Source of the DNA: Alopecurus myosuroides
Taxonomy: Eukaryota > Streptophyta > Magnoliopsida > Poales > Poaceae
Length of the DNA stretch: 64,000 bases
Direction: 5' to 3'
Assembly (NCBI GenBank): GCA_028641055.1
Contig: CM054057.1
Coordinates: forward strand, 400,318,541-400,382,540
The position numbers and the translations under genes were made by a program. Below are positions 55,901 to 64,000 of the stretch, piece by piece. The notes beneath the pieces were generated by a model that ran no database searches, had not been told where the DNA came from, and was given only the letters and a program-made list of their open reading frames with translations. Position 1 is the stretch's first letter. Each line of letters begins with the position of its first letter.

Positions 55901-57259
55901 GATCCATGATGAGCGCGCTAACCGCATGTGGGAAGCGTGTATGGGCACCCCCGTCAACTTTGATTCGATTCGCATCTCGTCCAAATCGCCTCATTTAGTT
56001 CGGGTTTTCCATTTGCCGCATGCATATGCAGGTGCGAACCCGAGGCCAGGGTGGTAACTTTTGTAGTCGGCATTTAGGGAGACACGTTCTTAGAGTGCTA
56101 TGAGGGTCCCCTTTTCTTCGTGGGGATTGATTAGCCGTGCGCTCAATTGCACGGGGTTCTTTGGGCTTGATGCGAAGAAGAGTTGGGTTGTGTTGAGTGT
56201 CTCGCTTGGTGGGTTTGATACCCGTCTGGCGGGATATTCTTACGTGTACGGCCAAATTGGTGCATCCCTGCAGGGTTAAATCTTCTCGAGAATCCGTGTT
56301 GTCCGCGGTTATGGATGACTTGGTGATAGGGCTGGCTAACAAGGATTAGACAACTTACACCTAATCAATAATAAGTTGACTAGTAATAGACTTATTGACA
56401 CAATAACTTGAACCTTCACTAATCCAACTGTGTGAGATATCCTCGGATTGCTTCTTTGGATAAGGGGCGAGATCCAGGATGGGTTTGTTTGAGGTTAGTT
56501 ATAGTTGGTTCCGATACGCTATCTTATCCCCTTCTTTTATCCGGATGTTGTAGCGTGTCTCTGTAGTTGGTTAGAGCAGCCCGCTGCCGCATCTTTATAT
56601 CACCTATCTTCCGTTGAACCCAAAGCATCTGTACTTGGTGTTGCCGGGTACACTTTGGTATCTTGTGCGTCTTGCTTGCCAGTACTTGTCTGTACTGACC
56701 CCTTTGGGGCTGTGGTTTCCGCAGACTACGTTTCCGAGGATCCCCATGGCGGCTACTACGTGGAGTATGACGAGGCTGCTGACGAGTAGATAGCGGACCC
56801 GGGCAGGATCCGAGACATCGTGGATGGGCTCCGTCTTTTCGTTTCCGGCCTCTTAGGCCTATTTGGATCTTGTCTGTACTCAGACATTTTGGATGCTTCC
56901 GCTGTGATGTAATGATGACTTGTTGGGACATGTGTCCTCTGGATGATTGTATTTGCAATCTCTGCTCTAGGGATAGCTATTTGCAACTTATTTCTATTTC
57001 TTTGTGTCTTAGAGATTTGTTGTGATATCACTTGTTCAAATGCCGTTGACGTACCATGTGTGTATGTTATGAAGTACGTCAATGGAAGTAGTCGGATTTC
57101 TATGGGATGGTTTACGTAGACGATGAATAGTAGAGAATGGTTGTCACACGTTTACGTGTTGGCCTACTCATATTGAGATGCGGGTGCCGGTATGCCCCGT
57201 AAGCCATTTACCTACTGTTTAGCGGACTGTGAGTATCCTCTAGAAGTCCGGGTGCGACA
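52926..57259 (+). repeat. 3' LTR of the chromovirus (4334 bp)
   Basis: Closely matches 42648-46973 with scattered substitutions and small indels. It repeats the palindromes (54047-54089), the tRNA-like segment (54133-54203) and both exon-like blocks (55431-55508, 56725-56789). Confidence 0.93.
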
Positions 57260-57651
57260 CTCACTCTTGGATGGAAGTTCTCATGGGCATACACTCTAGT
57301 TACTGTGTATGAGTGTGACTGTGTGAAATTATCATGTCAGAGATTATTGTTACCTCTCTTTATTAGTATTAGTATCCATTAATTTGTTAGCATTCAGAAC
57401 CATTTCTCTCATGCAAAAAACTGCACGTAGCATTTTATTATTACTAAGCATCATTAGTATCCATTAATTTGTTAGCATTCAGAACCATTTCTCTCATGCA
57501 AAAACTGCACGTAGCATTTTATTATTACAAAGACTTGTCTGCAGTAATTGTGAGCACTAGAATTTGAACATTGCTGAGCTCACAACTGCTGTTGGCTGTT
57601 CTTTGGAACAGTAAGACGGGTTGAATTTGCTGCAAGTCTGAACGGATAGCA
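57260..57651 (+). other. Host sequence formerly downstream of the kinase gene
   Basis: It begins with the target copy CTCAC and continues what was interrupted at 42647, so it may be 3' UTR or downstream sequence of the kinase gene. It contains an 85-bp tandem duplication (57369-57453, 57454-57535) starting TTAGTATCCATTAATTTG. No ORF. Confidence 0.65.
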
Positions 57652-58715
57652 TGGACATCTAGACGGAGGAGAAGGGGGGGGGGTTGAATAGATGCTACGA
57701 CCAATTTTCTCTAAATTAAGGCTTGACACAAAGGTAAATTCTCTACATATGTAACTATGGTGAATTTACCTATATGATAACAATAACAATAAACAAGATA
57801 CAAACACAAAGTAAGGAGAGAGAATGCGATAACCGTTAGCGGAAGCACGCGGAGACAAGGATATAATTCTCAGTTCCTCCTTTTGATGAGAGTACGTCTC
57901 GTTGGAGGGAGGTGATTTTCGCCACAAAGGTCTACTCAACGCAACAAAGGCCTAATTCACCTTCCATTATTGATCCCCTTTGAGTCGGGAATCGAGTCCT
58001 TTATGATGAGTTTGACGCACACACACCCACAACCAAATTGGGGGCTCGCAAAAATCACCAACAATCAACAAGTAGTAGCAATAAGGTCTAGATTCTCCAC
58101 ATGGAACCACTAGACTTGATTCTCTCAAGTGAATGAGGGGAAAAATGAAGAACGGGTTGTGAAAATGTAGATCCGGGCCTTCTCATTCAATCCTCCAAGT
58201 TTCAACAAGTTTGGGTGGACGAATTGGAAGATCTAGCTTGGTGGGTGAGCTCAATCAATGGAGAAATGAATTCTGGATGAGTTAACCCTGTGGAGAAGAA
58301 GGGATCTTCGATTTATAGGTCCACTAAAAAACTAGTCGTTTTTCTGTAGCCTGCGTGCAATCCGGAATGAATCGGACCACGTAGATATTTCGGTGCATTC
58401 CGGATGCTAACAGAGGATTTCACGATCATTCCGGAATGAATCCGACAGCCAGGAATTGCCCGAATGGTTCTGGATCCTAACAGAGGTTTCGACGGCAGAT
58501 CCGGAATCATTCCGGAAAGTCCGGAATGAATCCGGATGCCAATAGAAACCTCTGTTCTGCAGAGAAACATGCCTCGATCTTTTCCTCCTTCAACATAATT
58601 TCGACACCGCTTTGAGCTGATAATATGTGTACCTTAAACATTCAGCACACGGTTAGATATCATTTATGTTTTTAGCAAACACACAAAACTCAAGGGATCA
58701 GGAAATTCTCTTTCA
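57652..58715 (-). repeat. LTR of a minus-strand retrotransposon
   Basis: On the minus strand, a GTTGTCATCAAACACCAAAA motif (about 58728-58747), a degenerate purine tract AATGTGGAGAT and then TGAAAGAG at 58715 mark the LTR start; such a motif precedes the 3' LTR in Sirevirus-like elements. A CCTATAAATCG promoter lies at about 58309-58319. TCCGGAATGAATCCGG-type repeats occur at 58370-58550. The LTR end near ATTCAACCCCCCCC and TCTAGATGTCCA (57652) is tentative. Confidence 0.55.
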
Positions 58716-59200
58716 ATCTCCACATTTTTGGTGTTTGATGACAACATAAAGATTCACGGGGATTTCAAAGTGAACAACAGGAAGTGGTCTCCAAAAATTA
58801 GACGGGCTCCTCTAGATATGTGCACCGGTAGGGGCACACACCAACTAGGCTTTGCTCCCCCTATGTTTTAGAAACCAAGCAATTTAAGCAAGTTCACAAT
58901 AATTGCGTAAAGGATAAAACAATATAACCAAGCAAGCATATAGTTCTAAAGATAATAACTTATCACGAGCAAGGGTGACACACACGGGGTTGACCGACGG
59001 TTCCACACACATAAAAGCAAATGTTTTCAATGAAAGGAAATAAACGGGAGCACAAGCCTAAAAGATCAAATCGAAAAGGCAAGAAACTTGTGTCCCAACC
59101 CTTGCAAATCCCGTGATATCTTAAATAGGGAACTCCTTCTCCCCCTTTGGCATCAAGACGCCAAAAAGGAGAAAAATAGTTCAACTAGCGTCCCTGGAGA
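58716..59200 (-). other. 3' untranslated part of the minus-strand retrotransposon
   Basis: Non-coding between the acidic ORF and the LTR. No domain seen. Confidence 0.4.
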
Positions 59201-60066
59201 TCACTCGAGGCCCTCTTCATCATCTTCTTGTTCCTCTTGATCTTCTTCCTGCTCATCACCACCTTGATTGCGAGCATCATCAAAGTCATCATCATCGTCT
59301 TGCTCTTCATCATCATCGTCCCCATCAGCTGGAGGCACCTCGAAAAATAAGTCACCGTCACAGATCTCAGACATCTCAATGGGAACATGATCAACAACAC
59401 CAAGAGAAGGAGGATTAACAGGCACTTCTATCCCAACATTCCTTCTGTCAGCATTCTGAATACGCCTAGTCTCCTTAGCCAGCTCCCTAGCCTCATGAGC
59501 AATGGCTCTAGTGCCACTCCACATGTTGAACATAGCCTTAAAGAACTTTGCAATGCCACTAGAAGACTGACGCTGAGTACCACCACTAGAAGAGCCGGAA
59601 GGAGTGTAAGACATCTTGGCCTTTGCCTTAGCAAACTCTGGGATCTCCGGACCACGAATAAGAGAGAGAGAGAGAGAGTGAACTTCTTTGGCCCAACAAT
59701 CGGATAGAGATCCATGATCTCTTCCCCAACCTTGGAGTTGATGAACCTCTGAATATAGGGACCATATGTCGGCTTCCTCTTTTCCATAACTTCCATGCAA
59801 ATCTCATGATAGAGAAAGTCCATAACATCAATCTTATTCTGGTTCTTGGGCTTGATGATGACCATGAAGTTAACCATGAAAGCCCTGATAGCTGAGTAGT
59901 CTCCAGCTTTGACCATGAGAGTAGAGCGGAAGATCTTGGACAACACATTGTAGTACGGGTACATGTGGGAGTTGAAAGGAATGTGCTTGATATGGATCAT
60001 CGTGATGATCCGTAGGTTTTGGCCCAATATTTCACAGCTAGTCAATACGATAAACAGATCTCCCAA
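59201..60066 (-). pseudogene. Retrotransposon accessory ORF with acidic tail, frameshifted at a GA microsatellite
   Basis: Two overlapping minus-strand frames make one protein: the first (from about 60066) includes HIPFNSHMYPYYNVLSKIFR and MDFLYHEICMEV; the second (to 59201) has SYTPSGSSSGGTQRQSSSG and ends in a long D/E run (DDDDDFDDAR, EEQEDDEEGLE). The frames meet at (AG)n 59660-59678, where the repeat length shifts the frame. The first part recalls a plant transposon-protein domain found in retrotransposon accessory or env-like ORFs; I am not sure. Its upstream end is cut by the element at 59988. Confidence 0.5.
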
Positions 60067-60495
60067 TCACGCGAAGAACGTAACCTGAAGAAGTAGGACG
60101 AATCCAGCAAGCAACATGGTGATGATCACCACGCCTCAAACCACAACACGATAATTCTTGATGCACACAAGAACCTCCACGCAAATCTATTCAAACTGGA
60201 TACATGGCATAGCCGTCCCCGGAGGGATGCTACACGCGATACATAACTCGTGTCTAAACTCTCAAAATTCAGAATCCCCTAAACCCTAGCTGTTGGCTCC
60301 TTTATATAGGAGGCCAACCCCTAGTCGGTTGGACAGACCCAAACCAAAACTGACTCGAACCTAAACCTAGTCGAACTCGACACGATATAAACCGGCCTAT
60401 TAGAAGGCTCAGCCAACACATGCGGCTCGCAGGCCTTAGACATTATACATCGTAATTTATTGTCCTAGCATGCTAACCAGTATATGCCCGCATCA
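59988..60495 (-). repeat. 3' LTR of the small gypsy-like element
   Basis: 508 bp with a TATATAAAGG promoter on the minus strand at about 60301-60310. It matches 62396-62814 with scattered differences until that copy is cut. Confidence 0.8.
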
Positions 60496-60743
60496 TCCTC
60501 CCCTTCTTAAGAAGGTTTGGTCCTCAACGCCGGAAGGTATTATCCATCGTGTGTGGTGTCGAATCTTCACATCGCCACGACTCTTGTCCATCATCAAGTC
60601 ATGTCGGCCTACCAAATCACCTCCTCCCTCGCCGCTAGATGAACTTGACATGTCTTTTGGTGCCTCCTTTCTTCTCCATATACGAATAAATTGGTGCGCC
60701 ACCTCCTTCTTCTTCTTCTCAACGCTTGTTGGAGCCTCTTTCA

Positions 60744-61157
60744 CTATCGGTGTATCATCGGAGCACGACCCTGTACAGGTGTAATACCTAGGCCACACAA
60801 CTGACGAACACGTCCATCCTTGCCCGTGTGCATATGCAGAGCTACTCTATTGCTCCGCACAACTGCTCGAAAAACTTTGCGGTCTAGTACCCTCCCCTCC
60901 ACATGCACCGAACCACGAACAACACGAAAATCTTCCGTCTGAACGCCCTTGTCGACACAAACTGGACGTGTAAAACACGTTGCATCAACCTTCTTGTTGC
61001 CACTAAGAGGTTTGATTTCAACTGGATGGTCACCAACATGCACAAAAGGTGTGTCATCTACCCGCACAGCTGAATCAACATGTGTCTTGATGCTCCCCGC
61101 ATCATGCACCTCCTTTTGAAGCTTGACTGTCCTCGACTGCGGCGTCATTTTGTGCAC
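60744..61157 (-). pseudogene. Relic ORF downstream of protease, function unknown
   Basis: 137 codons starting MHKMTPQSRTVKLQKE, overlapping the end of the protease frame by 56 bases in another frame. No domain was recognised. It lies where RT would begin in an autonomous relative. Confidence 0.3.
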
Positions 61158-61653
61158 TTTTTTTCTTGCGCACAGTTAGCACCACATTAGACTGGATCTT
61201 CTCATCAGTCATCGGCTTCAACATTTTATGTTTGCCACCATGCACAAAAGAATATGTATTTGATCTCCCAGCATGCATAGCATCGCGATCATACTGCCAT
61301 GGACGCCCAAGTAGCAATCCGCACACCTCCAATGGCAACACATCACACTCCACCTCATCAGCACACTCACCGACTGTAAATGACACTCGCACTCTGTGTG
61401 TAACCTTCAACATACCGCATCTATTTAGCCACTCAAGATGCTTAGGTTCAGGAATACGCCATGTGGACAACCCCAAGGAAGCCACCACTTCCTTGCTAAT
61501 GCCATTAGTACAGCTACCTCTATCGATTATTAGCTTGCACGACTTTCCCTTAATCATGCATTGCGTCTGAAATAAATTCCAGCGTTGTCCTCTATCAATG
61601 CTCCTGCAAGTGTCATCATGCACCCGCTTGAGTTGCACATTCAGCCCACTCAA
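61102..61653 (-). pseudogene. Gypsy protease relic (IDRGSC)
   Basis: The frame includes LFQTQCMIKGKSCKLIIDRG, SCTNGISKEV, then CDVLPLEVCGLLLGRPWQYD and SNTYSFV, a retropepsin-like domain of the IDGGSC gypsy group. The catalytic D-G-G has become D-R-G, expected to inactivate it. The gag part upstream (minus strand) is mostly lost. Confidence 0.7.
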
Positions 61654-62395
61654 CGGTACAACTTCTTCTACCTTCTCAACGTCCCTCTAAACTGTCGGCA
61701 TTTGTTCGGATCTCTTTTTAATAGAAGCCAACGTCGTTTCAAGTTCTGCAAATATTACCCGCATGGGTTTGACTAACTGTGTCGAATCACGGTTAGCATG
61801 TGCATGGGCTTTTGCTATTTCGGCAGCTGGATCGAACATGTCCTCAGTAGACATCTTTTTGGCTTCAGTCGGGCAGAGATGATGCAGTGTCGCGCGCCCA
61901 AACGGCGGTAGAAACGAACAACAGTAGCACAGAACGGCTTAAAAATGACGTGAACTTGTAACTCGAGCCTGGCCTCCGATTTGATTTTTTTCCTTAATCG
62001 CTGCAAATAGCTGCCAAAGCAATCTCACGTGTCCCAAAAAGGTCACGTAATCAAACAAAAAACGTGATAGGTTGAAACTTCTCCAGTGCCTTTTTTTTCT
62101 TGCGTACGTGAAGACCAAGAGTATTCCACGATGCCTAGGACGCACTCCAAGCCAGACAAATAAGATCCGATCTTCGCGTATGATTATTTTGTATGGAACG
62201 ATACCAACTCGAGTTAGGCAGTGCAGGAGAAACGGAAGGACTACGGTGGCGGCGAACCCTGGACAAACCACACAACACCTTTGCAGCAGGAAAAAAAAAC
62301 TTAGCAAAATCCTCTTCGGCAACAACCTCCGTACGCAACCTAGTATATCAATCAACAAGAACTCGCTGTGAACAACCTAGAAATCTTATACCACA
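61654..62395 (-). other. Degenerate gag/leader of the small gypsy-like element
   Basis: Between protease and 5' LTR. Short frames only; the primer site TGGTATAAGATTT is at 62381-62393. Confidence 0.5.
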
Positions 62396-62814
62396 TGATA
62401 TGGATCAATGTGATGATCCATAGGTTTTGGCCCAATCTTTCGCAGCGAGTCAATACGATAAACAGATCTCCCAATCACGTGAAGAACGTAACCTAAAGAA
62501 GTGGGACGAATCTAGCAAGCAACTTGGTGATGATCACCACGCCTCAAACCACAGCACGATAATTCTTGATGTACACAAGAACCTTCACACAAATCTATTC
62601 AAACTGGATACACGGCAGCGCCATCCCGGAGGGATGCTACACGCGATACACAACTAGTGTCTAAACTCACAAAATTCTGAACCCCCTAAACCCTAGATGT
62701 TGGCTTCTTTATATAGGAGGCAAACCCCTAGTCGGTTGGACATACCCAAACCAAAACTGACTTGAACCTAAACCTAGTCTGACTCGACACGATACAAACC
62801 CGCCTATTAGAAGG
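62396..62814 (-). repeat. 5' LTR (partial) of the small gypsy-like element
   Basis: 419 bp matching 59988-60405 before interruption at CTATTAGAAGG|TGTCG. Confidence 0.8.
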
Positions 62815-63358
62815 TGTCGAGACATCGTAGTAGAATTCATAGACGGGGGTGCCATGAGACTACCGATAGAGAAGTGGGGGGACGTGATCGTATGATAAAA
62901 AATGACACAGGGATTTACCCAGGTTCGGTACGTCGCAGTAACACGGCATTCCTACTCCTGCAAACTCACTATTCAGGACTAAAGCCTGGAGTAAACAGAG
63001 TACAATGTGAGGTTAGGTTTAGCTACTCGACAAGGATCCACCTCTCGGCGAGTTAGCCTCTAGCTTCTTGTCTATCTTTCTTATCTCCCGTCCGGATTTA
63101 TATAATAGCTGGGTTAGGGCTTACAGAAAAGGAAACCTAGCAAACTACGGTATGTGCTAACTTGGAAAGCAAGGAATCCGCCTTCTACTCCAAGCCGTAT
63201 CACGCGGGCCGTGATCCGGGTTCTTCTAGAATCCGGCTTCCGTGCGTCAGCTTACTGGGGCGCCGAATAGACCATGATCCATTACCATTTAGGCCACCAT
63301 GGTAATCCGGCACTTTAGACCACTATCTGATATACCCCTAATTGGTATATATCCGACA
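62815..63358 (-). repeat. 3' LTR of the edge element
   Basis: 544 bp with TGTCG/CGACA inverted ends. GAAGG (62810-62814) would be the target duplication; its partner is outside the window. Confidence 0.65.
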
Positions 63359-63748
63359 GTAGCCCCCAAGAAGGATTAAGACTTCGATTCGCCGTCTTTC
63401 GTCAGATTTGCATTTTTTCCGAGAAATGCTAGCTTTCTGTCTTGATTCTTCTTTTCCTTTAATCCATGCGAGAACGTGAAACTCGGATTTCGTAAAATCC
63501 GGCTTTTCTTCCACGAGCCTTCGCGGAGAAGGAACTTCATACGTCATCGCTTTATTCATGTTGACATCTGGGACGTTTGGGTTTCGAGCACAAAACCCTG
63601 AAACGTGTCTCTGACAGATTCTCGTGGGAAACGAGGAGATAGCAATAATCACCCTTCGTCTCATTTCCCGGAATTTCCGGCGAGTGAAACGCGTTGATCA
63701 TCCAACGGTCAAAACAGCCGTTAGCACGTATCGCGACGGATTTCCGGC

Positions 63749-63756
63749 TATAAATA
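63749..63756 (+). promoter_or_regulatory. TATA box for the edge ORF
   Basis: TATAAATA in GGCTATAAATAGCC, about 100 bp before the ATG at 63854. The surrounding inverted repeat is a chance or functional palindrome. Confidence 0.55.
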
Positions 63757-63853
63757 GCCATCTCCATCCTCTCCGGCAAACCTTCCACTCCCCAGTTCTC
63801 TACGCCTCAAGCACTTAGCGCCCGAGCCACTTTGAGCAGAGCAAGTTCCAAGC

Positions 63854-64000
63854 ATGCGCTCGCAACCGCGCCATTCACAAACCTCGCCGGAGCACACAGA
63901 TTTCTCCTCGCGCCGCCCGGGAATGGCATCTCCGAACGCTTCCCCGGACCGCTCCATCGCGACGGAGATCGACGAGATCATCAACACCATGGACCCCATG
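63854..64000 (+). CDS. Partial ORF, antisense to the edge retrotransposon
   Basis: ATG at 63854 opens 49 codons to the window end (MRSQPRHSQTSPEHTDFSS..., later SPDRSIATEIDEIINTMDPM). A second in-frame ATG is at 63923 (MASPNASPDRS). The TATA box and the leader of about 75 bp fit a real transcription unit. I think of the antisense ORF annotated in grasses as putative gypsy-type transposon protein, but the visible part is too short to prove it. Confidence 0.45.
   Translation, partial: MRSQPRHSQTSPEHTDFSSRRPGMASPNASPDRSIATEIDEIINTMDPM

Larger units (their letters stand above)
42648..57259 (+). mobile_element. Tekay/Del-type chromovirus (Ty3-gypsy) with 4.3-kb LTRs
   Basis: LTRs 42648-46973 and 52926-57259 start TGTAACATCCCAAG and end GGGTGCGACA. 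The target CTCAC is duplicated at 42643-42647 and 57260-57264. Order inside: an accessory ORF, gag, protease, RT, RNase H, integrase and a C-terminal chromodomain-like tail, as in plant chromoviruses of the Tekay/Del branch. Coding is broken by at least two stops and one frameshift. Directly after the 5' LTR lies a copy of the 3' flanking host DNA instead of a primer binding site. It sits 171 bp after the kinase stop codon. Confidence 0.93.
59988..62814 (-). mobile_element. Small non-autonomous gypsy-like element, 3' LTR complete, 5' LTR cut
   Basis: LTR copies at 59988-60495 and 62396-62814 (minus strand). The minus strand shows a primer site TGGTATAAGATTT (62381-62393) two bases after the 5' LTR and a purine tract AAGAAGGGGAGGA before TGATGCGGGC at 60495. 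Inside are a protease relic and no RT or integrase. LTR ends TGAT...ATCA and the tRNA-Met-like primer tie it to the 22590-29492 element. The 5' LTR is interrupted at 62814 by another LTR element, so its remainder should lie beyond the window. Confidence 0.75.
62815..64000 (-). mobile_element. LTR retrotransposon entering from the right edge
   Basis: The LTR 62815-63358 has ends TGTCG...CGACA. On the minus strand TTGGGGGCTAC (purine tract) precedes TGTCGGATATATACC at 63358, so this is the 3' LTR of a minus-strand element. It is inserted in the LTR of the 59988 element. A plus-strand ORF beside the LTR (63854) fits the antisense ORF seen in Tat-lineage gypsy elements such as Grande. The rest lies outside the window. 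Confidence 0.6.

Overview
The window is transposon-rich nuclear DNA of a grass. The families point to Pooideae, most likely Triticeae: a BARE/Angela-type Ty1-copia remnant, very long gypsy LTRs, a Stowaway MITE with CTCCCTCCG ends, Helitrons, and a split single-copy-looking gene. Nothing prokaryotic, organellar or viral is seen. About 85-90 % of the sequence can be assigned to mobile elements, many of them nested.

Layout. 1-4.07 kb is LTR-like or uncharacterised repeat sequence. 4.07-19.43 kb is an old minus-strand copia element (3' LTR stump at 4068-4175, dead gag at about 8.6-9.4 kb, 5' LTR at 17061-19427). It is split by a Helitron (4528-6445, itself hosting a PIF/Harbinger MITE) and by a young, TSD-bounded plus-strand copia element (9545-16054) with an uninterrupted gag-pol frame. 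19.43-22.12 kb is the 3' half of a plus-strand gypsy element (gag/protease relic plus LTR). 22473-29709 is a small Helitron split by a complete minus-strand non-autonomous LTR element (22590-29492, TSD TTTCC). That element encodes a 1410-residue open frame with two seven-copy repeat arrays and no reverse transcriptase or integrase.

The only cellular gene is a 16-exon ABC1/UbiB (ADCK1-like) atypical kinase gene on the plus strand (31216-42476). All splice phases agree, giving about 542 residues, but one base is missing in exon 5 directly before the VAVK lysine motif. Its introns hold a TIR element, a Stowaway MITE, a hAT element and a Helitron-like end flanked by a perfect 312-bp duplication. 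A MITE-like element lies just upstream. 171 bp past the stop codon a 14.6-kb Tekay/Del-type chromovirus retrotransposon (42648-57259, 4.3-kb LTRs, TSD CTCAC) separates the gene from its former downstream sequence, which resumes at 57260.

57.65-64.0 kb is a further nest on the minus strand. An LTR element with an acidic-tailed ORF is interrupted by a gypsy-like element with 0.5-kb LTRs and a dead protease. That element is in turn interrupted by an LTR element running off the window, which carries a plus-strand ORF with its own TATA box.

The strongest candidates for something undescribed are: (i) the repeat-array ORF of the 22.6-29.5 kb element, whose frame runs into its 3' LTR; (ii) coding exons located inside LTRs, namely a gag start exon and an intron spanning the LTR border in the copia element, and a two-exon GC-AG spliced frame inside the chromovirus LTR; (iii) a copy of the element's own 3' flanking host DNA placed directly after its 5' LTR. 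All family names rest on motif recognition by eye; no database search was possible.
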